Shown here: positions 17,924-27,536 of the stretch, one piece after another
Layout: every line of letters begins with the position of its first letter
Numbering within the stretch: position 1 is the stretch's first letter
Assembly (NCBI RefSeq): GCF_003951285.1
Contig: NZ_RXFQ01000010.1
Location: 62,001-126,000 of the forward strand
DNA: 64,000 nucleotides
Source of the DNA: Variovorax beijingensis
Lineage (GTDB): Bacteria; Pseudomonadota; Gammaproteobacteria; Burkholderiales; Burkholderiaceae_C
Reading direction: 5' to 3'
Notes under the pieces: model-generated
Told to the model about the DNA's origin: nothing
What the model saw: the letters and a program-made list of their open reading frames with translations, nothing else
Databases searched by the model: none
Made by a program: the position numbers and the translations under genes

Positions 17924-18184
17924 TCAGCCGCGCTCGGCGGCCTGGCGGTGCGCCGCGCTGCAGTAGACCGCGTCGCCCGGTCCCGCGATCGCATCGCTTG
18001 CAGGCAGGTGCAAGCCGCAATGGGCGCAGCGCAGCATGGCCTGCGGCGAAGCCGGCGCGGCGGGCGGGCGCTTGGCGGCACGCGCCGCCTCTTCGCGCAG
18101 GGTCTCGCGCATTTCCTCCCGGCGGTTCTTGCGCCAGAGCCAGATCGCCACCCAGAGCACCGCGAGAACGAGCAGGTATTTCAT
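17924..18184 (-). CDS. PP0621-family small membrane-anchored cysteine-motif protein
   Basis: 86 residues. It starts MKYLLVLAVLWVAIWLW, a single N-terminal membrane helix, then a basic linker (RKNRREEMRETLREEAARAAKR) and a C-terminal MLRCAHCGLHLP...VYCSAAHR part with CxxC plus Cys-His that may bind zinc. This matches the PP0621 family of unknown function. Its ATG at 18184 overlaps the ccsA stop as ATGA. It precedes pilS with a 41-bp gap containing the mini-ORF leader. Confidence 0.85.
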   Translation of the reverse strand: MKYLLVLAVLWVAIWLWRKNRREEMRETLREEAARAAKRPPAAPASPQAMLRCAHCGLHLPASDAIAGPGDAVYCSAAHRQAAERG

Positions 18185-18990
18185 GTCGCGCCGCGCGCCA
18201 GCACCACTTCGAGCACGAAGCGCGAGCCCACGTAGGCCAGCAGCAGCAGGGCGGAGCCGGCATACAGCACCCGCCGTGCCGTGCGGCCGCGCCATCCGAA
18301 GCGGACCCGGCCGATCAGCAGCACGGCGAAACTCATCCAGGCGAGCACCGAGAACACCGTCTTGTGGTCCCACTTCCAGCCGCGCACGCTTGCGCCGTAC
18401 AGCGTTTCGCTGAACAGCAGGCCTGCGAGCAGCGTGGCCGAAAGCAGCACGAAGCCGGCCATCACGAACCGGAAGGTGAGCCGCTCGAGCGTGAGCAGCG
18501 GCACGCCGCCTTGCGGTTCGGTGGCAAGGCGGATCTGCTTTTCGGCCCGCGTGATCAGCCAGGCATGGACCACCGCGGCGCCGAACAGGCCGTACGAGGC
18601 GATGCCCAGCGCAAGGTGCAGCGGCAGCCAGGGCGATGCCGACACATGCAGCGGCGTGCCGGGAAACAGGATGGCCAGCAGCACGGCGGCCGCACCCAGC
18701 CAGGCCAGCGCGCGGCGCACCTTGAGTTGCGGATACATGCGGCTTTCGACCGCATAGACCGTGAGCACCAGCCAGGCCGTGACCGAAAGCGCCGGCGCGA
18801 AACCGAATTTCGGTTCGCTGCCGATGAGGCCATGGCCCAGCACGGCGGCATGCAGAAGCCACGCCAGCCCGAGGGCCCACTGGGTGGCTTTGCGGCTCAG
18901 CCGGGCACCCGCGGCAGCGGCAAATCCGTAGGCAGCCGCGGTGGCGATGCCCAGCGCCACGGCAAGTGGGGAGGGGATCGCTAAAATCAT
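18181..18990 (-). CDS. CcsA-type cytochrome c assembly family inner-membrane protein
   Basis: 269 residues with about eight transmembrane helices (ILAIPSPLAVALGIATAAAYGFAAAAG onward). SPWLPLHLALGIASYGLFGAAVVHAW and the late GWKWDHKTVFSVLAWMSFAVLL resemble the CcsA/CcmC haem-handling family, including the WDHK segment. Neighbourhood with ffh is usual in betaproteobacteria, where this gene is annotated as a cytochrome c assembly (YpjD-like) protein. Whether it truly handles haem is unproven. It is divergent from ffh; the 191 bp between them hold no motif I can support. Confidence 0.85.
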   Translation of the reverse strand: MILAIPSPLAVALGIATAAAYGFAAAAGARLSRKATQWALGLAWLLHAAVLGHGLIGSEPKFGFAPALSVTAWLVLTVYAVESRMYPQLKVRRALAWLGAAAVLLAILFPGTPLHVSASPWLPLHLALGIASYGLFGAAVVHAWLITRAEKQIRLATEPQGGVPLLTLERLTFRFVMAGFVLLSATLLAGLLFSETLYGASVRGWKWDHKTVFSVLAWMSFAVLLIGRVRFGWRGRTARRVLYAGSALLLLAYVGSRFVLEVVLARGAT

Positions 18991-19181
18991 GCGTAGAGTT
19001 TATCTCCCCCAGGCTTGCGCACTTCGTGTCGCAGCGCCAACCTCCTCACCGGGGGCGACACCAGAGGTCCGGCAAAGCCGGTTCCTCGGTGTCTCGCGAA
19101 AGGGGCAGTAGGCCGCCGATTCCGTTCACGACTTCCGACTTTCCAATAGCCCGCCGCAGCGGGCGACAAGGCATCCCGCTC

Positions 19182-20570
19182 ATGGCCACCGCCCTCACAG
19201 AAAAGTTCTCCCGCCTCGTCAAGACGATGAGCGGCCAGGCGCGCATCACCGAAAGCAACGTGCAGGACATGCTGCGCGAAGTGCGCATGGCCCTGCTCGA
19301 GGCCGACGTGGCGCTGCCCGTGGTGCGCGATTTCGTCGCCCGGGTGAAGGAAAAGTCGCTCGGCCAGGAAGTGCTGGGCTCGCTCAAGCCGGGCCAGGCG
19401 CTGGTCGGCATCGTCAACCGCGAACTCGCCGCCACCATGGGCGAGGGCGTGTCCGACATCAACCTTGCGGCGCAGCCGCCGGCCGTGATCCTCATGGCCG
19501 GCCTGCAGGGCGCGGGCAAGACCACCACCACCGCCAAGCTGGCCAAGCACCTGATCGAGAAGCGCAAGAAAAAAGTGCTCACGGTGTCGGGCGACGTTTA
19601 TCGGCCCGCCGCCATCGAGCAGCTCAAGATGGTCACCAAGCAGGCCGGCGCCGAATGGTTCCCGAGCACGCCGGACCAGAAGCCGCTCGATATCGCACGC
19701 GCCGCGCTCGACCACGCCAAGCGCCATTTCTTCGACGTGCTGCTGGTCGACACCGCGGGCCGCCTGGCCATCGACGAAGTGCTGATGAGCGAGATCAAGC
19801 AGCTGCACGGCGCGCTCGATCCGGTCGAAACGCTGTTCGTGGTCGACGCCATGCAGGGCCAGGATGCGATCAACACCGCCCGCGCCTTCAAGGAAGCGCT
19901 GCCGCTCACCGGCATCATCCTGACCAAGACCGACGGCGATTCGCGCGGCGGTGCGGCGCTGTCGGTGCGGCAGGTGACGGGCGTGCCGATCAAGTTTGCG
20001 GGCACCAGCGAAAAGATCGACGGCCTCGAGGTGTTCGACGCCGAGCGCCATGCGGGCCGCATCCTCGGCATGGGCGACATCGTCGCGCTGGTCGAGCAGG
20101 TCACGGCCGGCGTCGACGTGGCGGCGGCGCAGAAGCTCGCGGCCAAGGTCAAGAGCGGCGCGGGCTTCGACCTGAACGACTTCCTCGGCCAGCTGCAGCA
20201 GATGAAGCAGATGGGCGGCCTCTCCAGCCTGATGGACAAGCTGCCGCAGCAGATGGCCGCCAAGGCCACCGAAGCCGACATGACCCGCGCCGAGCGCGAC
20301 ATCCGCCGCAAGGAAGGCATCATCCAGAGCATGACGCCGCTGGAGCGCCGCAAGCCCGAGCTGCTCAAGGCCACGCGCAAGCGCCGCATCGCGGCCGGCG
20401 CGGGCGTGCAGGTTCAGGAAGTGAACCGCCTGCTCAACGAGTTCGAGCAGATGCAGGGCATGATGAAGAAGATGAAGGGCGGCGGCCTCATGAAGATGAT
20501 GAAGAAGATGGGCGGCATGAAGGGAATGGGCGGGATGGGTGGGCCCGGCGGTCCCAAGCTGCCGTTCTGA
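19182..20570 (+). CDS. ffh: signal recognition particle protein Ffh
   Basis: 462 residues. N domain first, then the G domain with GLQGAGKTTTTAKLAKHL (P-loop), VDTAGRLAIDEVL and TKTDGDSRGGAAL. The methionine-rich M domain ends in a run rich in MKKMKGGGLMKMMKKMGG. With 4.5S RNA it binds signal sequences at the ribosome and delivers membrane proteins to FtsY. The ATG at 19182 (MATALTEKFSRL) gives the normal N-terminus; the longer open frame upstream is not credible. A terminator follows 23 bp after the stop. Confidence 0.97.
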   Translation: MATALTEKFSRLVKTMSGQARITESNVQDMLREVRMALLEADVALPVVRDFVARVKEKSLGQEVLGSLKPGQALVGIVNRELAATMGEGVSDINLAAQPPAVILMAGLQGAGKTTTTAKLAKHLIEKRKKKVLTVSGDVYRPAAIEQLKMVTKQAGAEWFPSTPDQKPLDIARAALDHAKRHFFDVLLVDTAGRLAIDEVLMSEIKQLHGALDPVETLFVVDAMQGQDAINTARAFKEALPLTGIILTKTDGDSRGGAALSVRQVTGVPIKFAGTSEKIDGLEVFDAERHAGRILGMGDIVALVEQVTAGVDVAAAQKLAAKVKSGAGFDLNDFLGQLQQMKQMGGLSSLMDKLPQQMAAKATEADMTRAERDIRRKEGIIQSMTPLERRKPELLKATRKRRIAAGAGVQVQEVNRLLNEFEQMQGMMKKMKGGGLMKMMKKMGGMKGMGGMGGPGGPKLPF

Positions 20571-20593
20571 GCTCCACGCATATATATAGATAG

Positions 20594-20623
20594 AAGCCCG
20601 CCGGGGATGCCCTGGCGGGCTTT
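20594..20623. terminator. terminator between ffh and the HD-Pnk gene
   Basis: Stem AAGCCCGCC / GGCGGGCTT with an 11-nt loop, ending in TTT on the + strand. It separates the convergent ffh and HD-Pnk genes and could serve both directions. Confidence 0.8.
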
Positions 20624-20630
20624 GTCGTTT

Positions 20631-21770
20631 TCAGGTCTGCACGTCGTAGACCGTCGCGTGCGCCTCCACGGGCGCGGGCAGCTCCCAGCGATGCAGCATC
20701 CGCTCGATGCCTGCATTCGAGAGCGTCGTGTCGCGTTCGCGGTTGCGGCGCATCAGCTCGGGATGCGGCACCTCCAGGTACACCAGCTCGATCCGGGCGT
20801 GGTACGCCCAGAGCAGGTCCAGCGTCTTGGTGCGCATCTGCTGGCTCAGGTGCGTGGCGTTCCAGACGAAGCGCTCCTGCCTGCGCAGCAGCGCCTTGGC
20901 CTGATCGACCGCATGGTGCGCAGCGAGCCCGTCGTTCTCGCCGTGCTTCAACCCGAGTTCGGCACGCGCATCGTCGAAGGACACCACCGGCCAGCCCTTG
21001 CGGTGCTGCGCCACCCAGTGGTTCTTGCCGCTCGCGGGCAGGCCGCACATCACCGTCACCTGCGAACCCGCAGCCTGGAACAGGGGGTAGTCCGGACTGG
21101 TGTCCGCGCCACGGAAGTAGGCCAGCCGAGTGTGTGCATCGGCCATTTGGCGAGGTCCCTCCCAGCAGCCTTCTTCCTGGGCCAGCTCCTCGAAGAGTGC
21201 GATGTCGGTCATGCTGTCCGCGCGCTTCTCGTAGTGGCGCCCGAGCATGTCGCAGCGCGCCACGCAGCACAGGTCGGGCAGGCTCAGCTCCCACGAGAGC
21301 TTGTGCACCTGCCACTCGGGCCGCACCCCCTTGCGCGAGGCAAAGGCATGGAACGGCAACTGGTGCACCGCGATGATCCGGCATACGGCTTCGCGCAGCG
21401 CGAACGGCACGCGGGCCTTCCACATCAGCACGCGCACATCGACCGAACCGCGGCGCGAATGGCCGGGCTGGCCGATGCGGCCGCTGGCTTCGTCGATCAC
21501 GGTGGTGTCAGGCTTGGCGATATCGTGCAGCAGGCAGGCCATGAACAGCACGAAACGGCCGTCGGCGCCGGCGCCCTGGTAGTGCGGGTCCTGCATCAGC
21601 GCGTCGAGCACCATGCGCGTGTGGACGCCGACGTTGCCTTCGGCGTGGTAGTACGGGTCTTGCGGCGTCTCTTCGAGGCGCAGCAGGCCCGGCAGCAGTT
21701 CGCAGCACTGCCGCCAATCGGTGTCCTTGCCAGGCGCGGGCACCAGGGCGCACAAGTCGTCGTGGGTCAT
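20631..21770 (-). CDS. HD-Pnk: HD-domain phosphoesterase fused to polynucleotide 5'-kinase
   Basis: 379 residues. The N-terminal half is an HD metal-phosphohydrolase domain (His50, the pair His82-Asp83 in LLHDIAKPD, His104, His136). The C-terminal half is a P-loop kinase with GLPASGKN (243-250), the putative catalytic Asp pair in SFDDAR (266-267) and the lid RRNRERD. This order matches the HD-Pnk enzyme described from Runella slithyformis, which removes 2',3'-cyclic or 3' phosphates and phosphorylates 5'-OH ends. A GGAGG lies before the ATG at 21770, which overlaps the RNA-ligase stop as ATGA. The P-loop has Asn where Ser/Thr is usual. Confidence 0.85.
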   Translation of the reverse strand: MTHDDLCALVPAPGKDTDWRQCCELLPGLLRLEETPQDPYYHAEGNVGVHTRMVLDALMQDPHYQGAGADGRFVLFMACLLHDIAKPDTTVIDEASGRIGQPGHSRRGSVDVRVLMWKARVPFALREAVCRIIAVHQLPFHAFASRKGVRPEWQVHKLSWELSLPDLCCVARCDMLGRHYEKRADSMTDIALFEELAQEEGCWEGPRQMADAHTRLAYFRGADTSPDYPLFQAAGSQVTVMCGLPASGKNHWVAQHRKGWPVVSFDDARAELGLKHGENDGLAAHHAVDQAKALLRRQERFVWNATHLSQQMRTKTLDLLWAYHARIELVYLEVPHPELMRRNRERDTTLSNAGIERMLHRWELPAPVEAHATVYDVQT

Positions 21771-22663
21771 CGCGTCCTCCCGATGGTTGCGAGTTCGGCC
21801 GGGGAGTGCAAGGTGTGCAATCCCAGGTCTTGCCATGTGGTCGTGGGCGTCGGTGCGTACGGATCCACGCCTGCCGCCAGTCGATTGGGCAGCACCGGCC
21901 GGTGGCTGTGGTGCGAGCCCGAGTCGAGGATGGTCTGCACGAAATCAGGCCGCACCCACTTGTAGCGGCCGGTCACCTCGCCCTGCGATTCGGTCTTGAG
22001 GTACAGACCTTCGGCCAGGTCGGACAGGTCGGTCTGCTGGCGCACGAGGTCGAGCGGCTGGCCTTCCTGCATCACGGCCTGTTCGAAGGCGGCCTTCCAG
22101 TCGGCAGTGCGCGCGAGCGACGGTCGTACGAGGGAGCGCAGTGCTCTCGCGTGGCGCGGCATCTCGCCGTCGTAGAGCACCGGAACCGAAACGACCGGGC
22201 TGCCGTCGAGCAGCGCGTGCCGCGCCGGCGTCGACAGGAAGCACTGCCTCTGCCGATCGTAGAGATCGAACTCGAGAAAGAACGCGGGCAGCCGGTCGTA
22301 CCAGCAGCTGTGTTTGGCAAAGCACCACTCGCCGTACATGACGTAGCGGTCTTCGAGCCGCTCGAGCAGCCCCGCTTCGTGCGCGGCGGCCCAGTGCTTG
22401 AACAGGTTGAACTGGCGCTCGCTGGCGCCGCCCGCGAGATAGTGGCCGCGCGACTGCAGCAGCAGTTCACCCGCAGAGGTGAACGACACGGCCGCATTGG
22501 CGCCATCGAGCTTTTCCTCGATGACCACATGCCGTCCCTGCAGCGCGGACAACGGCGTCTGGCCGTCGTCGGCGTCGCCGGCCTGCAGGCGCGAGCCTTC
22601 CAGATGCGCAGTACGCGGGTACTTGAGCAGTGGAACGGATGAAAGAGAAGAGAGAGGGAACAC
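21767..22663 (-). CDS. ATP-dependent RNA ligase family protein
   Basis: 298 residues from a GTG at 22663, chosen for the CTGGAGAA just upstream and because KYPRTAHLEGSRLQ then falls near the N-terminus as in related ligases; an ATG at 22795 would add 44 residues but has no ribosome site. Nucleotidyltransferase motifs are in order: I EEKLDGAN with adenylated Lys51, III YGEW (110-113), IIIa FLEFD (129-133), IV EGLYLK (218-223) and V RYKWVR (233-238). It should seal 3'-OH/5'-phosphate ends, with the downstream HD-Pnk preparing those ends. Substrate (RNA, tRNA or nicked duplex) is unknown. Confidence 0.87.
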   Translation of the reverse strand: MFPLSSLSSVPLLKYPRTAHLEGSRLQAGDADDGQTPLSALQGRHVVIEEKLDGANAAVSFTSAGELLLQSRGHYLAGGASERQFNLFKHWAAAHEAGLLERLEDRYVMYGEWCFAKHSCWYDRLPAFFLEFDLYDRQRQCFLSTPARHALLDGSPVVSVPVLYDGEMPRHARALRSLVRPSLARTADWKAAFEQAVMQEGQPLDLVRQQTDLSDLAEGLYLKTESQGEVTGRYKWVRPDFVQTILDSGSHHSHRPVLPNRLAAGVDPYAPTPTTTWQDLGLHTLHSPAELATIGRTR

Positions 22664-22919
22664 GTTGTTCTCCAGATGCAAATCAGGAAGAACCGACAAC
22701 GTGCGGGAGCGAAGCTGGAAGAGAGACCGACTCGGTGGCCGCAGCAGAGCGGGCCGTGCCTGGTCAGTGAGGGAACGCAGCTGGGCGCCCGACATGACCA
22801 GCGAGTGGTGTTGTCGGCGTCAGAGGGTGGTGACGGCGAATCGGGGCACTTGGCGCTCCAGGGGATCGAGGGATCCGTGGGTTGAAAAAAGGAAGGCGCG
22901 ATTCTAGCCACGCGCCATG
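22664..22919 (-). other. leader and presumed promoter region of the RNA-ligase operon
   Basis: About 256 bp between the mdoH terminator and the ligase GTG. TAGAAT at 22906-22901 (leftward) could be a -10, but no -35 at proper spacing was found and no sigma-54 GG-N10-GC element is present. An ATG-initiated extension of the ligase frame crosses the lower half. I see no other gene. Confidence 0.4.
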
Positions 22920-22949
22920 AAAAAAGCCGACCCTGAGGCCGGCTTTTTT
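22920..22949. terminator. mdoH terminator
   Basis: AAAAAAGCCG and CGGCTTTTTT form a perfect 10-bp stem with a 10-nt loop, 22 bp after the mdoH stop. It insulates the RNA-ligase operon from mdoH transcription. Confidence 0.9.
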
Positions 22950-22970
22950 CGAGGCTGTGTCTTCAGCGCA

Positions 22971-24986
22971 TCAGGCCGTCGCCAGCGCTGCGGGGCGCGC
23001 CAGGCGCAATGCGTGCATCCAGGCGCGGCGCAGCACGGCCGGCGAACGCGATTCCTCGGGAATCAGCAGGAAGCCGCGGTCGCGCAGCGAGGTGCCCAGC
23101 GCGATCTGGCTGGTCAGCACGGTGAGCGGAATGGCCAGCAGCAGCGGCAGGCCCACCGGCATGAGCCAGATCAGCGCGCTCGGATCGATCATTGCAACGC
23201 CCAGGGCCAGCGCGCCGACCACCACGCTCATGGGAGCGAGCTGCGTCACGGCGACCTTCCACGGCACGGCAGCGGCTTCGCGCGGGGGCGACTTCCAGTC
23301 GAGCTTGATGCCGGTGAGGGCAACCAGCACGAACAGCGAGTGGGCCAGCATGCGAACCGGCGCCTGCACGATGGCCAGGCCGCTTTCGAGCACCGAGCTC
23401 TTCACCAGGCCCCAGAGGCCGCCGTACTGGCGCTGCTCGCCGCGCATCAGCACGGCTGCGATGCCGAGCAGGCGGGGCAGGAACAGCAGGCACAGGGTCC
23501 AGACCCAGAGGCCGGCCAGTTCCGCCGGCAGCACGCTCCAGCTGGAGATCAGGCTCGAACCGCTCAGCCACAGCGCGGTGCCGAGCGTCAGGAATGCGAG
23601 CCACAGCGGCGCCGAGACGTAGGCCATGGTGCCGGTCACGAACATCGCGCGGTGCACCGGGTGGATGCCGGGCTCGGCCATCAGGCGGGCGTTCTGCAGG
23701 TTGCCCTGGCACCAGCGGCGGTCGCGTTGCAGTTCGGCCAGCAGGTCCGGCGGTTGCTGCTCGTAGCTGCCGACCAGGTCGGCGCAGAGCCACACGTTGT
23801 AGCCGGCGCGGCGCATCAGCGCGGCTTCGACGAAGTCGTGCGACATGATGCCGCCCGACATGCCGCCGGTGCCCTTGATGGGGGCCAGCGCGCAATGCTT
23901 CATGAAGGGCTCGACGCGGATGATCGCGTTGTGGCCCCAGTAGTGCGATTCGCCCAGTTGCCAGAACTGCATGCCCAGCGTGAACAGGCGGCCCGTCACG
24001 CGGGAGGCGAATTGCTGCGCGCGGGCATGCAGCGTCACGTGGCCGATGGCCTGCGTGGCGGTCTGGATGATGCCGGCGGTGGGGTTGGCTTCCATCAGCT
24101 TGACCATCGAGGCCAGGCAGTCGCCGCTCATCACGGAGTCGGCGTCGAGCACGACCATGTAGCGGTAGTCCTTGCCCCAGCGGCGGCAGAAGTCGGCCAC
24201 GTTGCCGGCCTTGCGGTGGGTGCGGCGGGTGCGCAGGCGGTAGTACACCTCGACCTGCGGCTGGTTGGGGCTGTCGGCCAGCGCGGCGCGCAGGTCTTCC
24301 CAGGCGGCGCGCTCGGCGGCGGCGGTTTCGGGCGAGTAGCTGTCGGACAGCACGAACACGTCGAACTGCTTCGCGTGGCCGGTGGCGGCGACCGATTCGC
24401 AGGTGGCGCGCAGGCCGGCGAACACCGTGGCAACGTCTTCGTTGCAGATCGGCATGATGATCGCGGTGCGTGCCTCGGGGTTCATCGGGTGGTGGGCCAC
24501 CTGCTTGACCGAGAGCGCGTGCTTGTCACCGCGCACCGAGACATAGAAGCCCATGAGCGCGGTCACGAAGCCGGTGACGACCCAGCCCGAGAGCAGGCCG
24601 TACAGGCCGATCTGGCCGTATTCGAGCCAGACGTTGTCGTAGTCGGGTTGCACGCCGGCAAACAGCGCGGACGCGATCACGGTGCTCAGCAGCGTGAGCG
24701 CCATGAAGGCGAAGCGGCGTTGGGCCGCGGCGCGCTGCCAGGGCTGCTTGACCTGGGCGCCGGCCTCGGCGGTTTGGCCCTCCGGCTTGCCGCCGGCGCC
24801 GAGCCTGACCAGGAGGGCCGTGCCGAGGCTGTTCCAGAAGCCGCGCCAGGGGCGGGGCGCCATGGAGCCGCGGTTGACCGGCGGAGCGGTCACGGAATTG
24901 GGGTGGCGTTCTTCGCGCACCGGGCTGCGGTGCGAAAAATCGGCTTCGGTCAGCACGTTCAGTTGGGAGAAGTCGTTTGGCTTCAT
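22971..24986 (-). CDS. mdoH: glucans biosynthesis glucosyltransferase H
   Basis: 671 residues. Several transmembrane helices flank a GT2 domain with MPICNEDVATVF, VLDADSVMSGDCL (DxD-type metal site) and QRDRRWCQGN, the QxxRW acceptor motif of processive beta-glucosyltransferases. MdoH/OpgH makes the beta-1,2 backbone of osmoregulated periplasmic glucans from UDP-glucose. The ATG at 24986 (MKPNDFSQLN) is chosen over an upstream frame. mdoG, normally its partner, is not adjacent. The gap upstream carries a sigma-54 promoter with GlrR-type sites, so expression is predicted to depend on GlrR. A small ORF ends 7 nt before its start. Confidence 0.93.
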   Translation of the reverse strand: MKPNDFSQLNVLTEADFSHRSPVREERHPNSVTAPPVNRGSMAPRPWRGFWNSLGTALLVRLGAGGKPEGQTAEAGAQVKQPWQRAAAQRRFAFMALTLLSTVIASALFAGVQPDYDNVWLEYGQIGLYGLLSGWVVTGFVTALMGFYVSVRGDKHALSVKQVAHHPMNPEARTAIIMPICNEDVATVFAGLRATCESVAATGHAKQFDVFVLSDSYSPETAAAERAAWEDLRAALADSPNQPQVEVYYRLRTRRTHRKAGNVADFCRRWGKDYRYMVVLDADSVMSGDCLASMVKLMEANPTAGIIQTATQAIGHVTLHARAQQFASRVTGRLFTLGMQFWQLGESHYWGHNAIIRVEPFMKHCALAPIKGTGGMSGGIMSHDFVEAALMRRAGYNVWLCADLVGSYEQQPPDLLAELQRDRRWCQGNLQNARLMAEPGIHPVHRAMFVTGTMAYVSAPLWLAFLTLGTALWLSGSSLISSWSVLPAELAGLWVWTLCLLFLPRLLGIAAVLMRGEQRQYGGLWGLVKSSVLESGLAIVQAPVRMLAHSLFVLVALTGIKLDWKSPPREAAAVPWKVAVTQLAPMSVVVGALALGVAMIDPSALIWLMPVGLPLLLAIPLTVLTSQIALGTSLRDRGFLLIPEESRSPAVLRRAWMHALRLARPAALATA

Positions 24987-24993
24987 GTGTGGT

Positions 24994-25197
24994 TTACCAA
25001 CGTTGCTTGTCGAGGGAAGGGGTGTCGCCAATGGCAGGAAAGCGCTTGATGACGCAATCCGGTTCGGCGCCGCCTGCGCTTGCGAGCGCGGCCACCGAAT
25101 GACCGGCGGCACGGGGCCGCACGGGGGAAAACTGCTTTTGACGCAGGCCGTCGCGCTGCTGGCGCAGTGCGAAAGTTGGGCTGGTGAGTGCTGTCAT
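24994..25197 (-). CDS. candidate 67-residue ORF between the sigma-54 promoter and mdoH
   Basis: Encodes MTALTSPTFALRQQRDGLRQ and ends DTPSLDKQRW, with no recognisable domain. Support is moderate: third positions are GC-rich like real genes here, and the TAA lies 7 nt before the mdoH ATG. The predicted sigma-54 transcription start (about 25197-25199) falls on its ATG, so it would be translated leaderless, or the stretch is simply a 5' leader of mdoH. No ribosome site is visible. Confidence 0.4.
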   Translation of the reverse strand: MTALTSPTFALRQQRDGLRQKQFSPVRPRAAGHSVAALASAGGAEPDCVIKRFPAIGDTPSLDKQRW

Positions 25198-25209
25198 GCC
25201 TGTACAGGG

Positions 25210-25224
25210 GCAAACCCTGTGCCA
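25210..25224 (-). promoter_or_regulatory. sigma-54 promoter of mdoH
   Basis: Reading leftward, TGGCAC-AGGGT-TTGC has the GG and GC dinucleotides exactly 10 bp apart, matching the -24/-12 consensus TGGCACG-N4-TTGC. Transcription would begin near 25198, about 212 nt before the mdoH ATG. The neighbouring upstream gene, glrR, encodes a sigma-54 activator. Confidence 0.85.
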
Positions 25225-25243
25225 GGCTGGGAAAACGCTTTCA

Positions 25244-25256
25244 AATCAATGACTTG
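25244..25256 (+). promoter_or_regulatory. consensus IHF site
   Basis: AATCAATGACTTG fits WATCAA-N4-TTR at every position. It sits between the sigma-54 promoter and the GlrR-type sites, the usual place for IHF to bend DNA so that an upstream activator can touch the polymerase. Confidence 0.7.
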
Positions 25257-25318
25257 GAGCGATCTGGATGCATTTTTCCGGGGACGGACCGGTTGGAAGG
25301 CCCCCAAACCCCTCTTTT

Positions 25319-25336
25319 TGTCGCCGAATCCCGACA
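25319..25336. promoter_or_regulatory. GlrR-type activator site 1
   Basis: TGTC-N10-GACA in perfect form, with flanking T and A extending the dyad to TTGTC-N10-GACAA. This is the published GlrR (QseF) recognition motif from enterobacterial glmY. It lies about 95 bp upstream of the -24 element, and glrR ends about 55 bp further upstream. Confidence 0.78.
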
Positions 25337-25390
25337 AGCCTGGGGGGCTGGTGAGGAATAGCCTTTTAAATCAACAACTTAGGGGCGTCG

Positions 25391-26779
<1,389 letters not shown>

Positions 26780-26810
26780 CGAAGGGGCTCTTTCCGCAAT
26801 GGCCGGGAGT

Positions 26811-27470
26811 TCATGGATTCGGCCTGGTGCTGCCCGGCGCGGGCAGGGGCGGCGCCGGCACGTTGTTGGGCCGTGCGAAGCTGCGCTCGATGGCGCGCAG
26901 CGCCTCGATGCGGTCGTTCAGCTGGTCGATGCGGCGCTGGCTTTCGCGCACCTGCTGCGCCTGCTTGTCGCGGTCCTCCTCGACGCGGCGCTGCTCCACG
27001 TAGCGCGCGGCCAGTGCGCGCGCCAGCGGCTGCAGGGGCTGCGCCTCGGGCGAGGGGTTGGACATCACGCGCTGCAGCAGGCCCAGCGCGCGCGCCAGGT
27101 CGGCCGGGACGCGGGTCTGCGCGAGCAGCAGCGCGAGCTGCATCTGCGCATTGGGCGAATCGCCCGGATCGCCGGCGCGGGTGATTTCGGCGGCCAGCTC
27201 GGCGCCGCCCAGCGGGCGGACCTTGTCGGCATAGGCCAGCATGGCCGCGACCGGGCCCTGGGTCATCAGCGTGAAGAGCGAGGCGGGCTGCGTGGCGGGC
27301 GCCTTGGGCTCGGCCTCGACCGGCATCACGCGCGGCACGGCGGGCGGCGGCGGCAGGGCCTCGGCCTCGGCGGGAGGGGCGGGCTGCGTCGCGCAGGCGG
27401 CCAGCAGCAGGACGAAAGGCATGGCCAACGCCCCGGACAGGGTCGAACTGCGGACGAACGGAAAAAGCAT
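26811..27470 (-). CDS. lipoprotein between glrK and glrR (QseG-like)
   Basis: 219 residues. A signal peptide ends in the lipobox VLLLAAC, so the mature protein should be a lipoprotein, followed by a Pro/Ala-rich linker. The C-terminal part has a helical, probably coiled-coil segment (EEDRDKQAQQVRESQRRIDQLNDRIEALR). The order glrK-lipoprotein-glrR matches enterobacterial glrK-qseG-glrR, where QseG binds the kinase; direct sequence similarity is not obvious to me. The ATG at 27470 is chosen over a TTG at 27488. It starts 66 bp after the glrK stop and ends 31 bp before glrR. Confidence 0.8.
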   Translation of the reverse strand: MLFPFVRSSTLSGALAMPFVLLLAACATQPAPPAEAEALPPPPAVPRVMPVEAEPKAPATQPASLFTLMTQGPVAAMLAYADKVRPLGGAELAAEITRAGDPGDSPNAQMQLALLLAQTRVPADLARALGLLQRVMSNPSPEAQPLQPLARALAARYVEQRRVEEDRDKQAQQVRESQRRIDQLNDRIEALRAIERSFARPNNVPAPPLPAPGSTRPNP

Positions 27471-27536
27471 GGATTGAAGAAAAGGCAAGAGGCGATATTT
27501 GTTTTCAGGTGGGTGCCCGGGGGCTTCACGGCGGGT

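Noticed and set aside
22740..22775. Sigma-54-like GGCACG upstream of the RNA-ligase gene
   Set aside because: The matching GC dinucleotide is not 10 bp from the GG, so the -24/-12 spacing fails.
22664..22795. N-terminal extension of the RNA ligase from an ATG at 22795
   Set aside because: No ribosome site, composition unlike the ligase core, and a GTG with GGAGAA at 22663 places the conserved KYPRTAHLEGSRL near the N-terminus.
25225..25390. A GlmY-like sRNA in the glrR-mdoH gap
   Set aside because: No terminator hairpin with a T-run is present before mdoH, and the sigma-54 start reads straight into mdoH.
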